64,000 nt of DNA. Origin: Psychrobacter pasteurii. Lineage in GTDB: Bacteria; Pseudomonadota; Gammaproteobacteria; Pseudomonadales; Moraxellaceae. The DNA is taken from positions 1-64,000 of the forward strand of contig NZ_FUGD01000049.1 of assembly GCF_900162815.1 (NCBI RefSeq). Reading direction: 5' to 3'. Positions 29,418-38,502 of this stretch are shown piece by piece. Position 1 is the stretch's first letter. Each line of letters begins with the position of its first letter. Below the pieces are notes generated by a model. The model had not been told where the DNA came from, searched no databases, and was given only the letters and a program-made list of their open reading frames with translations. A program made the translations under genes and the position numbers.

Positions 29418-29448
29418 TAAAAAAATGCCCATTAATTTAATGGGCATT
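29418..29448 (-). terminator. Terminator after the ferredoxin-NADP reductase gene
   Basis: A perfect 11-bp stem AATGCCCATTA (29424-29434) / TAATGGGCATT (29438-29448), with a T7 tail on the minus strand. It lies between convergent maiA and the reductase gene. Confidence 0.85.
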
Positions 29449-29473
29449 GTTATAACCAATAAGCAACGACATC

Positions 29474-30295
29474 TTACCAGTAGTTTTCAACTGCGATATT
29501 ACCTTCACCGCGGCGGTTCATGACCAGACCCATATCTTTTAAGGTCTCTTTGGTATCTTCAACCATATCTGGGTTACCACATAACATCACATGTGAATGT
29601 TCCGTAGTCAGTTTCTCACCCGCTACTTCTTCTAGCTTACCACTGGTTAATAGTTCTGGCAGACGCTTATCTAAAGCCCCTTCTACATTTTCACGGGTAA
29701 CGATAGGAATAAAAGTAAGCTTCGCAGGTGAAGTTACTAAGCCACCGAAGTCCTCTTCGAATGTTTTAATAAGCTCAACATACGCCAACTCCGCTTCGTT
29801 ACGAGCACTGTAAGCCAGTACGATGTGCTCATAATCTTCCCATGTCTTCATATCTTGAAGCATCGATAAGAAAGGCGCTAGTCCTGTACCTGTCGCTAAT
29901 AACCATAAGTCTTTTGGCAGTGGCGCCTGATAGCGGGCTAAAGTTAGGAAGCCAAAAGGAATGGTGTTTAACAACAGCTCATCACCGACTTGTAAGTGCT
30001 GTAGCTGTGAGGTAAAGGCGCCATCAGGGATAACAATTGAGAAAAACTCTAGCGTCTCATCATAAGGGGAAGATACGACTGAGTAAGCACGATAAATATC
30101 TTCATCAGGAACATCTGGAGTCTTGTTATCAACATGATGTTTTAACTGGCTAGGATTGACACCCAAGCGTACCCACTGGCCTGCTGTAAATTTGAAGCTT
30201 TCAGGGCGAGTTACTGTGAAGCTAAATAAACTGGGGGTCCAAGTTGTAATACTCAGCACCTCTACTTTTTGAATATTATCTGATTTATCAGTCAT
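29474..30295 (-). CDS. fpr: Ferredoxin-NADP+ reductase
   Basis: A 273-residue flavoprotein that moves electrons between NADPH and ferredoxin or flavodoxin. The FAD-binding barrel (about 1-110) has the RxYS motif in YRAYSVVSSPYDE and GQWVRLGVN; the NADP domain has LLATGTGLAPFLSML and VMLCGNPDMV. The C-terminus ends NIAVENYW, close to the usual Fpr tail. It lies just beyond the nuo operon on the same strand, but a terminator (30340-30376) separates them, so co-transcription is not expected. Confidence 0.93.
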   Translation of the reverse strand: MTDKSDNIQKVEVLSITTWTPSLFSFTVTRPESFKFTAGQWVRLGVNPSQLKHHVDNKTPDVPDEDIYRAYSVVSSPYDETLEFFSIVIPDGAFTSQLQHLQVGDELLLNTIPFGFLTLARYQAPLPKDLWLLATGTGLAPFLSMLQDMKTWEDYEHIVLAYSARNEAELAYVELIKTFEEDFGGLVTSPAKLTFIPIVTRENVEGALDKRLPELLTSGKLEEVAGEKLTTEHSHVMLCGNPDMVEDTKETLKDMGLVMNRRGEGNIAVENYW

Positions 30296-30339
30296 AGTTT
30301 CTACTTTTTTATAAGTTAATTATTAGTGTTTATGAAGAC

Positions 30340-30376
30340 AAAAAAATGCTTGTAGAGCATTTCACCCTACAAGCAT
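30340..30376 (-). terminator. Terminator at the end of the nuo operon
   Basis: A 10-bp perfect stem ATGCTTGTAG (30346-30355) / CTACAAGCAT (30367-30376) with an 11-base loop; on the minus strand it is followed by seven T residues. It lies 57 bases beyond the nuoN stop. Confidence 0.85.
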
Positions 30377-30432
30377 AACATATCACGCTATTTAACTCAT
30401 CCAAATGAGGCCAGACTCAATAGACTCTAGGC

Positions 30433-31908
30433 TTACCAGATAACCGATTGAGTAGCCCAACTGATGAATTCATTAGGCAGAACCCCGACGTATAACACTA
30501 TTAAAGTCACTAGGATTACCATAAAGCCACCCGCTTGAATACCCCAGTCACTTAACGCGTCAAACTCAATTGTCTTAGTAGGACGCTTAAATAAAGTTAA
30601 CATCACACGTAGGTAATAGAATAGACCAATGGCACTACCCACAACGATCATCGCTGCTAAGAACCACTCTCTACCATCTACTGCTGCTACGATAGCGAAG
30701 AACTTAGTGATAAAGCCTGCCGTCAATGGAATACCTGCCATAGACAGTAACATCACTGTCATTACCCCAGTCAATACTGGACGACGCCAGAATAGACCTT
30801 GGTAATGATAAAGCTCAGCGGCCTCACCTGCGTCTCTATAAGTACTAGACATTAGGGTAATTACCCCAAACAGACCCAGTGAAGTTAAAGCATACATCGC
30901 CATGTACATATTAGTGATGGAGTACGCCCCGGGACCAATACTTACCGCTACTACCAACACATAACCCATATGCGCAATAGAGGAGTAACCCAATAGGCGC
31001 TTTAAGTTGGTTTGACGTAATGCCAGTAAGTTACCAAATAAGATAGATAAAGTAGCAATCACAACCAACAACGTATTTACCGCTGGTAAGGCCAACACCG
31101 CAGCATCCAACATAAATCTAATGGCCAATGCCATCATAGCCACTTTGGTCACGGAAGCTAAGTAAGTCGCAACCGGCGCTGGTGCCCCTTGGTACACGTC
31201 TGGTGTCCAGATATGAAAAGGAGCTGCTGATAATTTAAACGCGATACCAAAGGTCATCATTGCAGCGCCCAAGATCATCAGCGGTGACTCAAATACGTTA
31301 CCTAACGCATGAGCAATGCCTTTGAATTCTAGAGTACCTGTTGAAGCATAAATAAATGCCATACCCATTAGCAAAGTCGCTGAAGCGGTGGCAGACAATA
31401 CCAAGTACTTCAAGCCAGATTCTAGCGAGCGATCACGCATGAAGGCATAAGCCAACATACCGTATAAAGGCACGGATAATAACTCAAGACTCATAAAGAA
31501 TGAGGCTAAGTTGTGTGCCGATACCATTAGCAGTGCGCCAACCGTCGACAATAGCAATAATAGGTACAACTCTTCTTTATGATCTTTAAAGGTCTTGAAG
31601 TACGGATACGCCAAAGTACAGCAAGCCAATGAAGCTAAGAAAATAAATACCATATTGAACTGAGCAAAGGGATCAATGATAAACATACCACTGACGATCA
31701 CTTGCTCAGGAACGGCAAACCAGCCCATTATCTGACCGATCAAGGCGATCAAACCTAAGTTTAATCCCACAACTGATAGCGTACCCGTTAAGAAGTGAGA
31801 ACGCTTAATAGCAATAGCGATCATCACAACCAATAAGGTAATCGCGACAATAATTACTGGAGCAAAAGGTAATAATACAGGCCAAGCATTTGCTAGAAGA
31901 TTATTCAT
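30433..31908 (-). CDS. nuoN: NADH-quinone oxidoreductase subunit N
   Basis: An antiporter-like, proton-pumping membrane subunit of complex I. At 491 residues with about 14 hydrophobic segments it has the normal length. Conserved stretches include SLELLSVPLYGMLAYAF with the membrane Glu, FKLSAAPFHIWTPDVYQGAP, LLGYSSIAHMGYVLV and LSMAGIPLTAGFITKFF. Its ATG overlaps the nuoM stop (TAATG), so it is translationally coupled. It is the last gene of the operon. Confidence 0.97.
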   Translation of the reverse strand: MNNLLANAWPVLLPFAPVIIVAITLLVVMIAIAIKRSHFLTGTLSVVGLNLGLIALIGQIMGWFAVPEQVIVSGMFIIDPFAQFNMVFIFLASLACCTLAYPYFKTFKDHKEELYLLLLLSTVGALLMVSAHNLASFFMSLELLSVPLYGMLAYAFMRDRSLESGLKYLVLSATASATLLMGMAFIYASTGTLEFKGIAHALGNVFESPLMILGAAMMTFGIAFKLSAAPFHIWTPDVYQGAPAPVATYLASVTKVAMMALAIRFMLDAAVLALPAVNTLLVVIATLSILFGNLLALRQTNLKRLLGYSSIAHMGYVLVVAVSIGPGAYSITNMYMAMYALTSLGLFGVITLMSSTYRDAGEAAELYHYQGLFWRRPVLTGVMTVMLLSMAGIPLTAGFITKFFAIVAAVDGREWFLAAMIVVGSAIGLFYYLRVMLTLFKRPTKTIEFDALSDWGIQAGGFMVILVTLIVLYVGVLPNEFISWATQSVIW

Positions 31909-33665
31909 TAACGTACCTCCGCTGCGGCAACTGCTGACTGTATTGACTCTACAGCTTCAAAATTAACAACTTCATGATAAGTATAAGCATTATTAATCCA
32001 CTGCATAGCATGACTTGACGTGTCTAGGACAGTTTGTGGATATAAGCCCAACCAGACCAGTCCAACTGCCAAGATAAAAAGTAACGCCAGTTCACGTTTA
32101 TTTAAATCATGTAGATTAATAGGCTTATCGTGCGACTCTTCGCCTTCGTAGCTGTGGTTAATCATATGCGTCGTGTTATTTTCATTGACTGCCAAAGTAG
32201 CATTCGCAGGCTGTACCTTAGCTTTCTCTAACTCAGCAGGTTGAGCGCTATTTGTGGCTACTGATGCCGCTGCATACTTAGGCACAGTCTCTTCCCCAAA
32301 TAAAGCGCGGTAAATAATAATCAATGAATATAATCCTGCCCATACCAAGCTGAAAGTAGCAATAACTACGAACCCTGGATATTTTTCGAAAGAGCCTAAT
32401 AAGATTAAGATTTCACCAATAAAGTTACCGGTACCTGGGATACCCAATAACGCTGCACAGAAGAACATTAAGAAAGGTGCGTAGTAGCGGAACTGGCCCC
32501 ACATGCCTCCCATCAATGGCAATTCACGTGTGTGCATACGCTCATATAACTGACCGGCCATGATGAACAGAGCTGCTGACGATAAACCGTGAGCCAACAT
32601 CTGAACCATAAGACCTTGCAGACTGATTAAGGTACCTGCATAGATAGCCAGTACCACAAAGCCCATGTGCGAAATACTGGTATAGGCTAATAAACGCTTA
32701 ATATCGGTTTGGACGAAGGCCAACCAAGCACCATAGAAGATACCAATGGCGCCTAGAGTGATGGCAATCGGTGCAAACTCTTGTGAAGCTGTTGGGAATA
32801 ACGGTAAAACAAAACGAATCAGACCATAAGCAGCCGTCTTAATTAAGATACCTGCCAAGTCAACCGAACCCGCTGTTGGTGCTTGAGCGTGGGCATCAGG
32901 TAACCAGCCATGAAATGGCATGATAGGTAACTTAACCGCAAAACCAATGAAGAAGCACAGCATGATTGGGTATTCCCAACCGCCAAGTTGTGTGCCTAAT
33001 AGGTCATTGTAGTTAAAGCTAAAGATACCTGAAGTGCGGTAATTCATGATGACCAGTAATAAAATGCCAATCAACATAATCAAACCAGAGGCCTGAGTAT
33101 AGATAAAGAACTTAGTGGCCGCGTATTCTTTGGTCTTACCATTGATGGCGTTATGACCCCAGATGGCAATTAGGAAGTAGATGGGAACTAACATCATCTC
33201 CCAGAAGAAGAAGAATAAGAATAAGTCGATGGCTAAGAAAACCCCGATTACCCCGCCCAAGCTCCATAGAAGGTTCAGATGGAAGAAGCCAACACGGCGC
33301 TGAATTTCGCCCCATGAACAGCCTACCGCCATAATACCTAAGAAAGCAGTTAGCGAGACCATCAATAGCGACATACCATCAAGAGCCAAGTGGAAGCTAA
33401 TACCAAAGGACTCAATCCAAGGCACACTAAACTCAGCAAACCAAGGCAGTTGAGCCGTTGGGGCCAGCACTTGCTCACTCATACCAGCAAAAGCACCTTC
33501 ACGCCATAAAACTAACGTTAGGCCAAAGGTGATGATCATACCGATCAAGGCGATCCAGCGTGGCAGACGATTATTAATTTTCTCTACTAACCAGCATAGC
33601 GTACCCGCGATGAACGGGGTCGCAATCAATGCTGGCAACATCCAAGCTAATTGAAATTCTGTCAT
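31908..33665 (-). CDS. nuoM: NADH-quinone oxidoreductase subunit M
   Basis: Proton-pumping antiporter-like membrane subunit. Core motifs are typical: FFFFWEMMLVPIYFLIAIWG with the key Glu, VKLPIMPFHGWLPDAHAQAP, LLAYTSISHMGFVVLAIYAG and GIPGTGNFIGEILIL. At 585 residues it is about 75 longer than E. coli NuoM. The excess comes from a hydrophilic loop of about 60 residues (roughly 464-524) before the last helix, rich in A, N, E and K (from YAAASVATNS to HDLNKR), and a longer C-terminal tail (YHEVVNFEAVESIQSAVAAA). Overlaps nuoN. Confidence 0.96.
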   Translation of the reverse strand: MTEFQLAWMLPALIATPFIAGTLCWLVEKINNRLPRWIALIGMIITFGLTLVLWREGAFAGMSEQVLAPTAQLPWFAEFSVPWIESFGISFHLALDGMSLLMVSLTAFLGIMAVGCSWGEIQRRVGFFHLNLLWSLGGVIGVFLAIDLFLFFFFWEMMLVPIYFLIAIWGHNAINGKTKEYAATKFFIYTQASGLIMLIGILLLVIMNYRTSGIFSFNYNDLLGTQLGGWEYPIMLCFFIGFAVKLPIMPFHGWLPDAHAQAPTAGSVDLAGILIKTAAYGLIRFVLPLFPTASQEFAPIAITLGAIGIFYGAWLAFVQTDIKRLLAYTSISHMGFVVLAIYAGTLISLQGLMVQMLAHGLSSAALFIMAGQLYERMHTRELPLMGGMWGQFRYYAPFLMFFCAALLGIPGTGNFIGEILILLGSFEKYPGFVVIATFSLVWAGLYSLIIIYRALFGEETVPKYAAASVATNSAQPAELEKAKVQPANATLAVNENNTTHMINHSYEGEESHDKPINLHDLNKRELALLFILAVGLVWLGLYPQTVLDTSSHAMQWINNAYTYHEVVNFEAVESIQSAVAAAEVR

Positions 33666-33666
33666 C

Positions 33667-35541
33667 TTAAATCACCGTCGTCATGACTAGTATCAATAAC
33701 ACTGCCATCCCCAATCCAAAGCTTGCGGCATATCCTCGAAGCGAACCTGTCTGAGTCATGGCCATCACTTTGTTACCCGCTGAAGCAATTGCAGGTAGGA
33801 TGTTCCATGTCTTATCAACCGGATCCGCTTTAAGTAATTTACCAATTAATAAAAATGGTTTTACGAACACTAAATCATATAAAGCATCAAAGCCTAAACC
33901 GTTGTAGCACCAGTAATAAATAGCACCACCTAGGCTCGACGCTTTGAACTTAGCCAATAATTTACCGCTGTTAGCCACATACAGTAAGAAAGCTAAGATT
34001 AAGCCTGACGCCATAGCACCCATGGCAATAAATTCTGCCGTGTGTTTGGCATGAGCCTCACCATTTAACTCTAATAGATGACCCACACTCTCAGGCAACA
34101 CACCTTGTAGCGGCGGCGTAATTAATGCGCCCACTGCGGTAGATAATACCAGTAGTACGACTAGAGGTAACTGATAAGAGATCCCTGATAGCTTATGTGC
34201 CTCGGTTTTTTCTTCACCGAAGAAAGTGAACCAAATCATACGGAAGGTATAAAGTGACGTTAGTAACGCACCGAACACCCCCATGTAGAATAGGACTTGA
34301 TGACCGGTTGCATAGCTCTCCCAAAGGATTGCTTCTTTTGAGTAGAAACCTACTGTTACCCAAGGAATAGCGGCTAGCGCGCCACCACCGATGATGAAAC
34401 ACCAAAATACCAAAGGAATCTTCTTACGCAGACCACCCATCTTAAAGATATTTTGTTCATGATGCACAGCCGTAATCACCGCACCGGCTGATAAGAACAA
34501 TAAAGCTTTAAAGAAAGCGTGAGTCATTAAGTGGAAGATAGCCCCTTGCCAAGCGCCAACGCCTAAAGCTAAGAACATATAACCAATTTGGCTCATGGTC
34601 GAATACGCTAGGATACGCTTGATGTCTGTTTGTGCTAGTGCACAGAAACCAGCCACTACTAAGGTAATCGCACCCACAGCACCAACCCAGTACAATAAAA
34701 TACCTGGTGTTAATATAAATAGTGGGTGTAAACGGGCAATTAGATAAACCCCAGCCGTTACCATGGTCGCAGCGTGAATTAACGCAGAAACAGGCGTTGG
34801 ACCTGCCATCGCATCAGCAAGCCAAGTGTGCAGTGGAATCTGTGCTGATTTACCCATGGCACCACCTACCAACATCATCGTTGCTAATATCAACGTAGAG
34901 TTATTGGCTTCGAACAGTTGCGGTGCTTGAGTAATAATATCTTGGATATTTAGCGTGCCGAATTCACGGAACAATAAGAATAAACCAAAGGCTAAGAATA
35001 CGTCACCGATACGAGTTACGGTAAAGGCTTTAATAGCTGCACGGCCATTGGCTCGGTCTTGATAATAAAATCCAATTAGTAAGTAAGAACAAATACCTAC
35101 CCCTTCCCAACCTAAATAAAGAAGCAGTAAGTTATCCGCCAATACCAACAAGATCATGCTGGCAACGAACAAATTCATATAACTAAAGAAGCGAGCAAAG
35201 CCAACATCACCTTTCATGTACCATGAGGCAAATAGGTGAATTAAGAAGCCCACACCCGTGATAACGCCTAGCATGGTTAAGGCTAAACCATCAAAGCTTA
35301 GACCAAAGGCTGGCGCAAAGTCGCCCACCTGTAACCAGGTCCATAAAGGAATGTTTATCACCGTGCTAGGATCATTGTTTTGCAAATAGCTTACTGAGGC
35401 TACTAAGGCACATAAGGCAGATAACCCCATGCTACCAACGCCCAGCCATTTGGCAACATTCTCGGATAAATGATCGCGCATTGTCGCCAATATTAAGAAA
35501 CTAAGGGCTGGAAAAATAAAGGTTAACGCTAATAAACTCAT
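33667..35541 (-). CDS. nuoL: NADH-quinone oxidoreductase subunit L
   Basis: The largest antiporter-like subunit, at the distal end of the membrane arm. At 624 residues it is close to the usual ~613. Conserved stretches include YLGWEGVGICSYLLIGFYY, AQIPLHTWLADAMAGPTPVS, ILAYSTMSQIGYMFLALG and HAFFKALLFLSAGAVI. The C-terminal lateral helix region (about 470-600) and final helix (SFGLGMAVLLILVMTTVI) are present. GAGAGG precedes the ATG; it starts four bases after the nuoK stop. Confidence 0.97.
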   Translation of the reverse strand: MSLLALTFIFPALSFLILATMRDHLSENVAKWLGVGSMGLSALCALVASVSYLQNNDPSTVINIPLWTWLQVGDFAPAFGLSFDGLALTMLGVITGVGFLIHLFASWYMKGDVGFARFFSYMNLFVASMILLVLADNLLLLYLGWEGVGICSYLLIGFYYQDRANGRAAIKAFTVTRIGDVFLAFGLFLLFREFGTLNIQDIITQAPQLFEANNSTLILATMMLVGGAMGKSAQIPLHTWLADAMAGPTPVSALIHAATMVTAGVYLIARLHPLFILTPGILLYWVGAVGAITLVVAGFCALAQTDIKRILAYSTMSQIGYMFLALGVGAWQGAIFHLMTHAFFKALLFLSAGAVITAVHHEQNIFKMGGLRKKIPLVFWCFIIGGGALAAIPWVTVGFYSKEAILWESYATGHQVLFYMGVFGALLTSLYTFRMIWFTFFGEEKTEAHKLSGISYQLPLVVLLVLSTAVGALITPPLQGVLPESVGHLLELNGEAHAKHTAEFIAMGAMASGLILAFLLYVANSGKLLAKFKASSLGGAIYYWCYNGLGFDALYDLVFVKPFLLIGKLLKADPVDKTWNILPAIASAGNKVMAMTQTGSLRGYAASFGLGMAVLLILVMTTVI

Positions 35542-35545
35542 CTCA

Positions 35546-36016
35546 TTAACCTCTCATCTCATTGGCCGAATCAATGTCTAGGTGACCACGGCGATGGTAG
35601 AACTGTAATAGAATTGCTAAGCCTAATGACGCTTCAGCAGCTGCTAGGGTTAAGATAAAGATAAACATCACCTGACCGTCAGCACTTAACCAATGGCTAC
35701 CCGCCACAATAAAGGCTAAACCGGCAGCACTCATCATAATCTCTAAGCTCATTAGCATGAATAAGAAGTTGCGACGAACCATAACGCCACATAAGCCAAT
35801 GGCAAAAATGATGCCTGCTAATATTAGGCCATGCTCCATTGGGATAGGACCTAAAATAGAGTTTTCTACTACCGTGTTATTCGGTGTACCCTGCACCATT
35901 TCGACAGGCTTTACTTGCAGCGACTGAACTGAAGTTGCTGAAGTAGCATCTGGATTTGCATTACTCACAGCTGCCCCTTCAAGGGTGGTAGCTGTTTCAG
36001 AGGTTGCAGTTGCCAT
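35546..36016 (-). CDS. nuoK: NADH-quinone oxidoreductase subunit K with N-terminal extension
   Basis: The small membrane subunit of complex I. The conserved core starts at about residue 55 ([14 protein letters not shown]) and has three helices with the two functional membrane glutamates in [12 protein letters not shown] and [17 protein letters not shown]. It is normally about 100 residues; here 156. The extra ~54 residues are polar, Ala/Thr/Ser/Asn rich ([20 protein letters not shown]). The start is well supported: ATG overlaps the nuoJ stop as TAATG, with AAGGAGG eight bases before. No ribosome site is evident before the inner methionines. The extension may be disordered or be processed. Confidence 0.93.
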   Translation of the reverse strand: MATATSETATTLEGAAVSNANPDATSATSVQSLQVKPVEMVQGTPNNTVVENSILGPIPMEHGLILAGIIFAIGLCGVMVRRNFLFMLMSLEIMMSAAGLAFIVAGSHWLSADGQVMFIFILTLAAAEASLGLAILLQFYHRRGHLDIDSANEMRG

Positions 36017-36723
36017 TAACTATCCTCCTTATTGTGCAGGTTAGATCTAGCGTTGTATTGAGTATTGGTATCAATGAAGTCTTTGGCATCAACAGGTTGA
36101 TAGTCATAAACCTCATCGGTATGGCCTCTTGGGGCTGAAAGACGGCTGGTATGACTTTCATTTTCATCATCCAACGCTCTTTTACCCAAGTGATAAGCCG
36201 CAACTAGCGCTGCCAATAATAGTAAAGCTGCCACTTCTACTAATAATAGGTATTCCGTAAATAAGGCGATACCCACTTGCTTAGCAGAGACCGTTTGCGC
36301 ACCTATTGTGGCTCCCGCTACCTCTGTACCCTCTACAGTAGAAATGCCACCGCCTAAAGACAGCATATAAACCAAGACCACTGCAATAACAAAAGTTAAT
36401 GCGGTAGGCACTGCCCAAACATCTGAGGCCAGCCACTTACTTTCACGAGCATCGTTCTTGGTGCCTAAATTCAGCATCATAATAACGAAGACGAACAGTA
36501 CTAAAATTGCACCAGCGTAAACAATAACTTGCAACGCTCCGGCAAAAGGCGCGCCGATAATAAAAAAGATACCTGCCAAAGCAAGTAATGTCACAATCAT
36601 AGACAAAATGGCATGAACAGGATTAGCGAGCATAATGACACGCAAGCTGGCAATAATTGCCACCAAGCCCAATGCGTAGAATCCTACCAATGCAGTGTTA
36701 TCAAACCAGTGTAGCCAACTCAT
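36016..36723 (-). CDS. nuoJ: NADH-quinone oxidoreductase subunit J
   Basis: Membrane subunit with five helices. The core includes [40 protein letters not shown] (the conserved pi-bulge helix) and the last helix [18 protein letters not shown]. At 235 residues it exceeds E. coli NuoJ (184) by a C-terminal hydrophilic tail of about 50 residues ([16 protein letters not shown] to NLHNKEDS). It overlaps the nuoI stop by four bases (ATGA) and the nuoK start. Confidence 0.96.
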   Translation of the reverse strand: MSWLHWFDNTALVGFYALGLVAIIASLRVIMLANPVHAILSMIVTLLALAGIFFIIGAPFAGALQVIVYAGAILVLFVFVIMMLNLGTKNDARESKWLASDVWAVPTALTFVIAVVLVYMLSLGGGISTVEGTEVAGATIGAQTVSAKQVGIALFTEYLLLVEVAALLLLAALVAAYHLGKRALDDENESHTSRLSAPRGHTDEVYDYQPVDAKDFIDTNTQYNARSNLHNKEDS

Positions 36724-37268
36724 GGCAATAGACTCCTTAAATCGACAGGTTGAGCCTCATTTTGGGCAGCACCTTTTGGTTTGTCTTTAATCGCCATACC
36801 GCTAACACGGTAATAGTTATAGTCAGGATATTTACCTGGACCTGAGATTAATAGGTGTTCTTTTTCGTATACTAAGTTTTGGCGTACATATTCACCCAAC
36901 TCGAAATCTGGAGTTAGCTGAATGGCTGTCGTCGGACAAGCTTCTTCGCACATACCACAAAAGATACAGCGAGAGAAGTTAATACGGAAAAACTCAGGAT
37001 ACCAGCGCCCATCTTCACGCTCAGCTTTTTGTAATGAGATACAAGCCACAGGGCAAGCTACTGCACATAAGTTACATGCCACGCAGCGCTCATCCCCATC
37101 AGGGTCACGGGTCAGTACAATACGACCCCTGAAACGTGGTGGCACAGGTACAGGCTGTTCAGGATACAATATGGTATCTCGAGGTCTAAACGCATGACTG
37201 TTAACCATCCACATAGAGCGCACAATGGTAAACATGCCCACGACTGTATTTTTCAACGTTTTAAACAT
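36720..37268 (-). CDS. nuoI: NADH-quinone oxidoreductase subunit I
   Basis: Peripheral-arm subunit carrying clusters N6a and N6b. Two 4Fe-4S motifs are visible, [16 protein letters not shown] and [16 protein letters not shown], about 40 residues apart. The N-terminal amphipathic helix ([18 protein letters not shown]) lies on the membrane. The 182-residue length is normal. Upstream is a 186-base gap to nuoH, the longest in the operon, which contains a 15-bp palindrome right before this gene. Confidence 0.97.
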   Translation of the reverse strand: MFKTLKNTVVGMFTIVRSMWMVNSHAFRPRDTILYPEQPVPVPPRFRGRIVLTRDPDGDERCVACNLCAVACPVACISLQKAEREDGRWYPEFFRINFSRCIFCGMCEEACPTTAIQLTPDFELGEYVRQNLVYEKEHLLISGPGKYPDYNYYRVSGMAIKDKPKGAAQNEAQPVDLRSLLP

Positions 37269-37285
37269 GTTAACTTCTCTAATTG

Positions 37286-37300
37286 CTTATCAGTGATAAG
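37286..37300. promoter_or_regulatory. 15-bp palindrome before nuoI
   Basis: CTTATCA-G-TGATAAG is perfect around one central base. It ends 18 bases upstream of the nuoI start in an unusually long (186-base) gap within the operon. It may be an operator of an internal promoter or an mRNA structure near the ribosome site. Confidence 0.35.
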
Positions 37301-37454
37301 ACCCCTAAAGCGTATTAGCCGGTCTATCTAACCCAATAAATAGAAGATTCAAAAACTCAGTATTTTATTATTAAACTAAGTCTTACTTAACTATACTTTT
37401 TCTAAATTGCTGTCTTACTATCAGTGTCTTTAGTTTATAGTGGCTTTAACTATA

Positions 37455-38501
37455 TTAAGCGGCAGAGATTAAGATTAAGGCCGCAGTAATTAATAAGTTA
37501 ATTAAAGTCACAGGTAAACACACCTTCCAACCAAAGTTCATAACTTGGTCATATCTTGGACGCATTAATGAGCCGCGTGCTAAGACGAACATAGTCATGA
37601 AGAATAAGGTTTTGATCATGAACCAAAAGGCTGGCGGTAAAATGGTAAAGCCTAGATTTAACGGCGCATCCCAGCCCCCGAAGAACAGACAAGTCATTAA
37701 CGCTGAAATAAGCACAACGTTGACATACTCACCAATAAAGAACATACCAAACTTCATGCCTGAATATTCGACATGATAACCTTCAGCCAGTTCTTGTTCT
37801 GCTTCTGGTTGGTCAAAAGGATGTCGGTGAGTCACAGCGACACCGGCCACAACGAAGGTTAAGAACCCTAAAAATTGTGGGAAAATATTCCAGTGCCAAA
37901 AGCCGCCTGTTTGTGCTTCAACAATCTCACGCAGGTTAAAAGAACCTGTCATCGCCACAACACCCATTAGCGACAACCCTAAGAACACTTCATAACTGAT
38001 GGTCTGTGCTGCAGAGCGAAGGCCGCCTAGTAAAGAGTATTTATTTTCAGAGGCCCAGCCACCGAACATAACCGCGTAGACTGCCATACCTGCCATAGCA
38101 AAGAAGAATAAAATACCAATATTCCAATCTGCCACGCCTAACATTGGCGAAATAGGAATAATGGCAAATGAAGCAAGCGCTGTGAACATGGCAATTGCTG
38201 GCGCTAGGATAAACATAAACTTATCAGCAAACTTTGGCGTCCAATCTTCTTTAAAGAAGATTTTCAACATATCTGCCACAAGCTGTAATGACCCCCAAGG
38301 CCCTACTCGGTTTGGACCATAACGGTCTTGCCATAAAGCCAGCATACGACGCTCATAAATAATCATTAACGCAGCGACGATAACCACAACTAAGAAAATA
38401 ACCAAAGCTTGGCCTACTAGGAATAAAGTATTCCAAGCTTCTACCGATAAGCTTTGACTTAGAAAGCCTGGCACCTCAGGGATGATTCGAATAGATTCCA
38501 T
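37455..38501 (-). CDS. nuoH: NADH-quinone oxidoreductase subunit H
   Basis: Membrane subunit that forms part of the quinone-binding chamber at the junction of the two arms. At 348 residues with eight helices it is close to the usual ~325-340. Typical stretches are [38 protein letters not shown], and [20 protein letters not shown] with conserved acidic residues near the quinone channel, then [23 protein letters not shown] lies before its ATG inside the end of nuoG. Confidence 0.97.
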   Translation of the reverse strand: MESIRIIPEVPGFLSQSLSVEAWNTLFLVGQALVIFLVVVIVAALMIIYERRMLALWQDRYGPNRVGPWGSLQLVADMLKIFFKEDWTPKFADKFMFILAPAIAMFTALASFAIIPISPMLGVADWNIGILFFFAMAGMAVYAVMFGGWASENKYSLLGGLRSAAQTISYEVFLGLSLMGVVAMTGSFNLREIVEAQTGGFWHWNIFPQFLGFLTFVVAGVAVTHRHPFDQPEAEQELAEGYHVEYSGMKFGMFFIGEYVNVVLISALMTCLFFGGWDAPLNLGFTILPPAFWFMIKTLFFMTMFVLARGSLMRPRYDQVMNFGWKVCLPVTLINLLITAALILISAA

Positions 38502-38502
38502 A

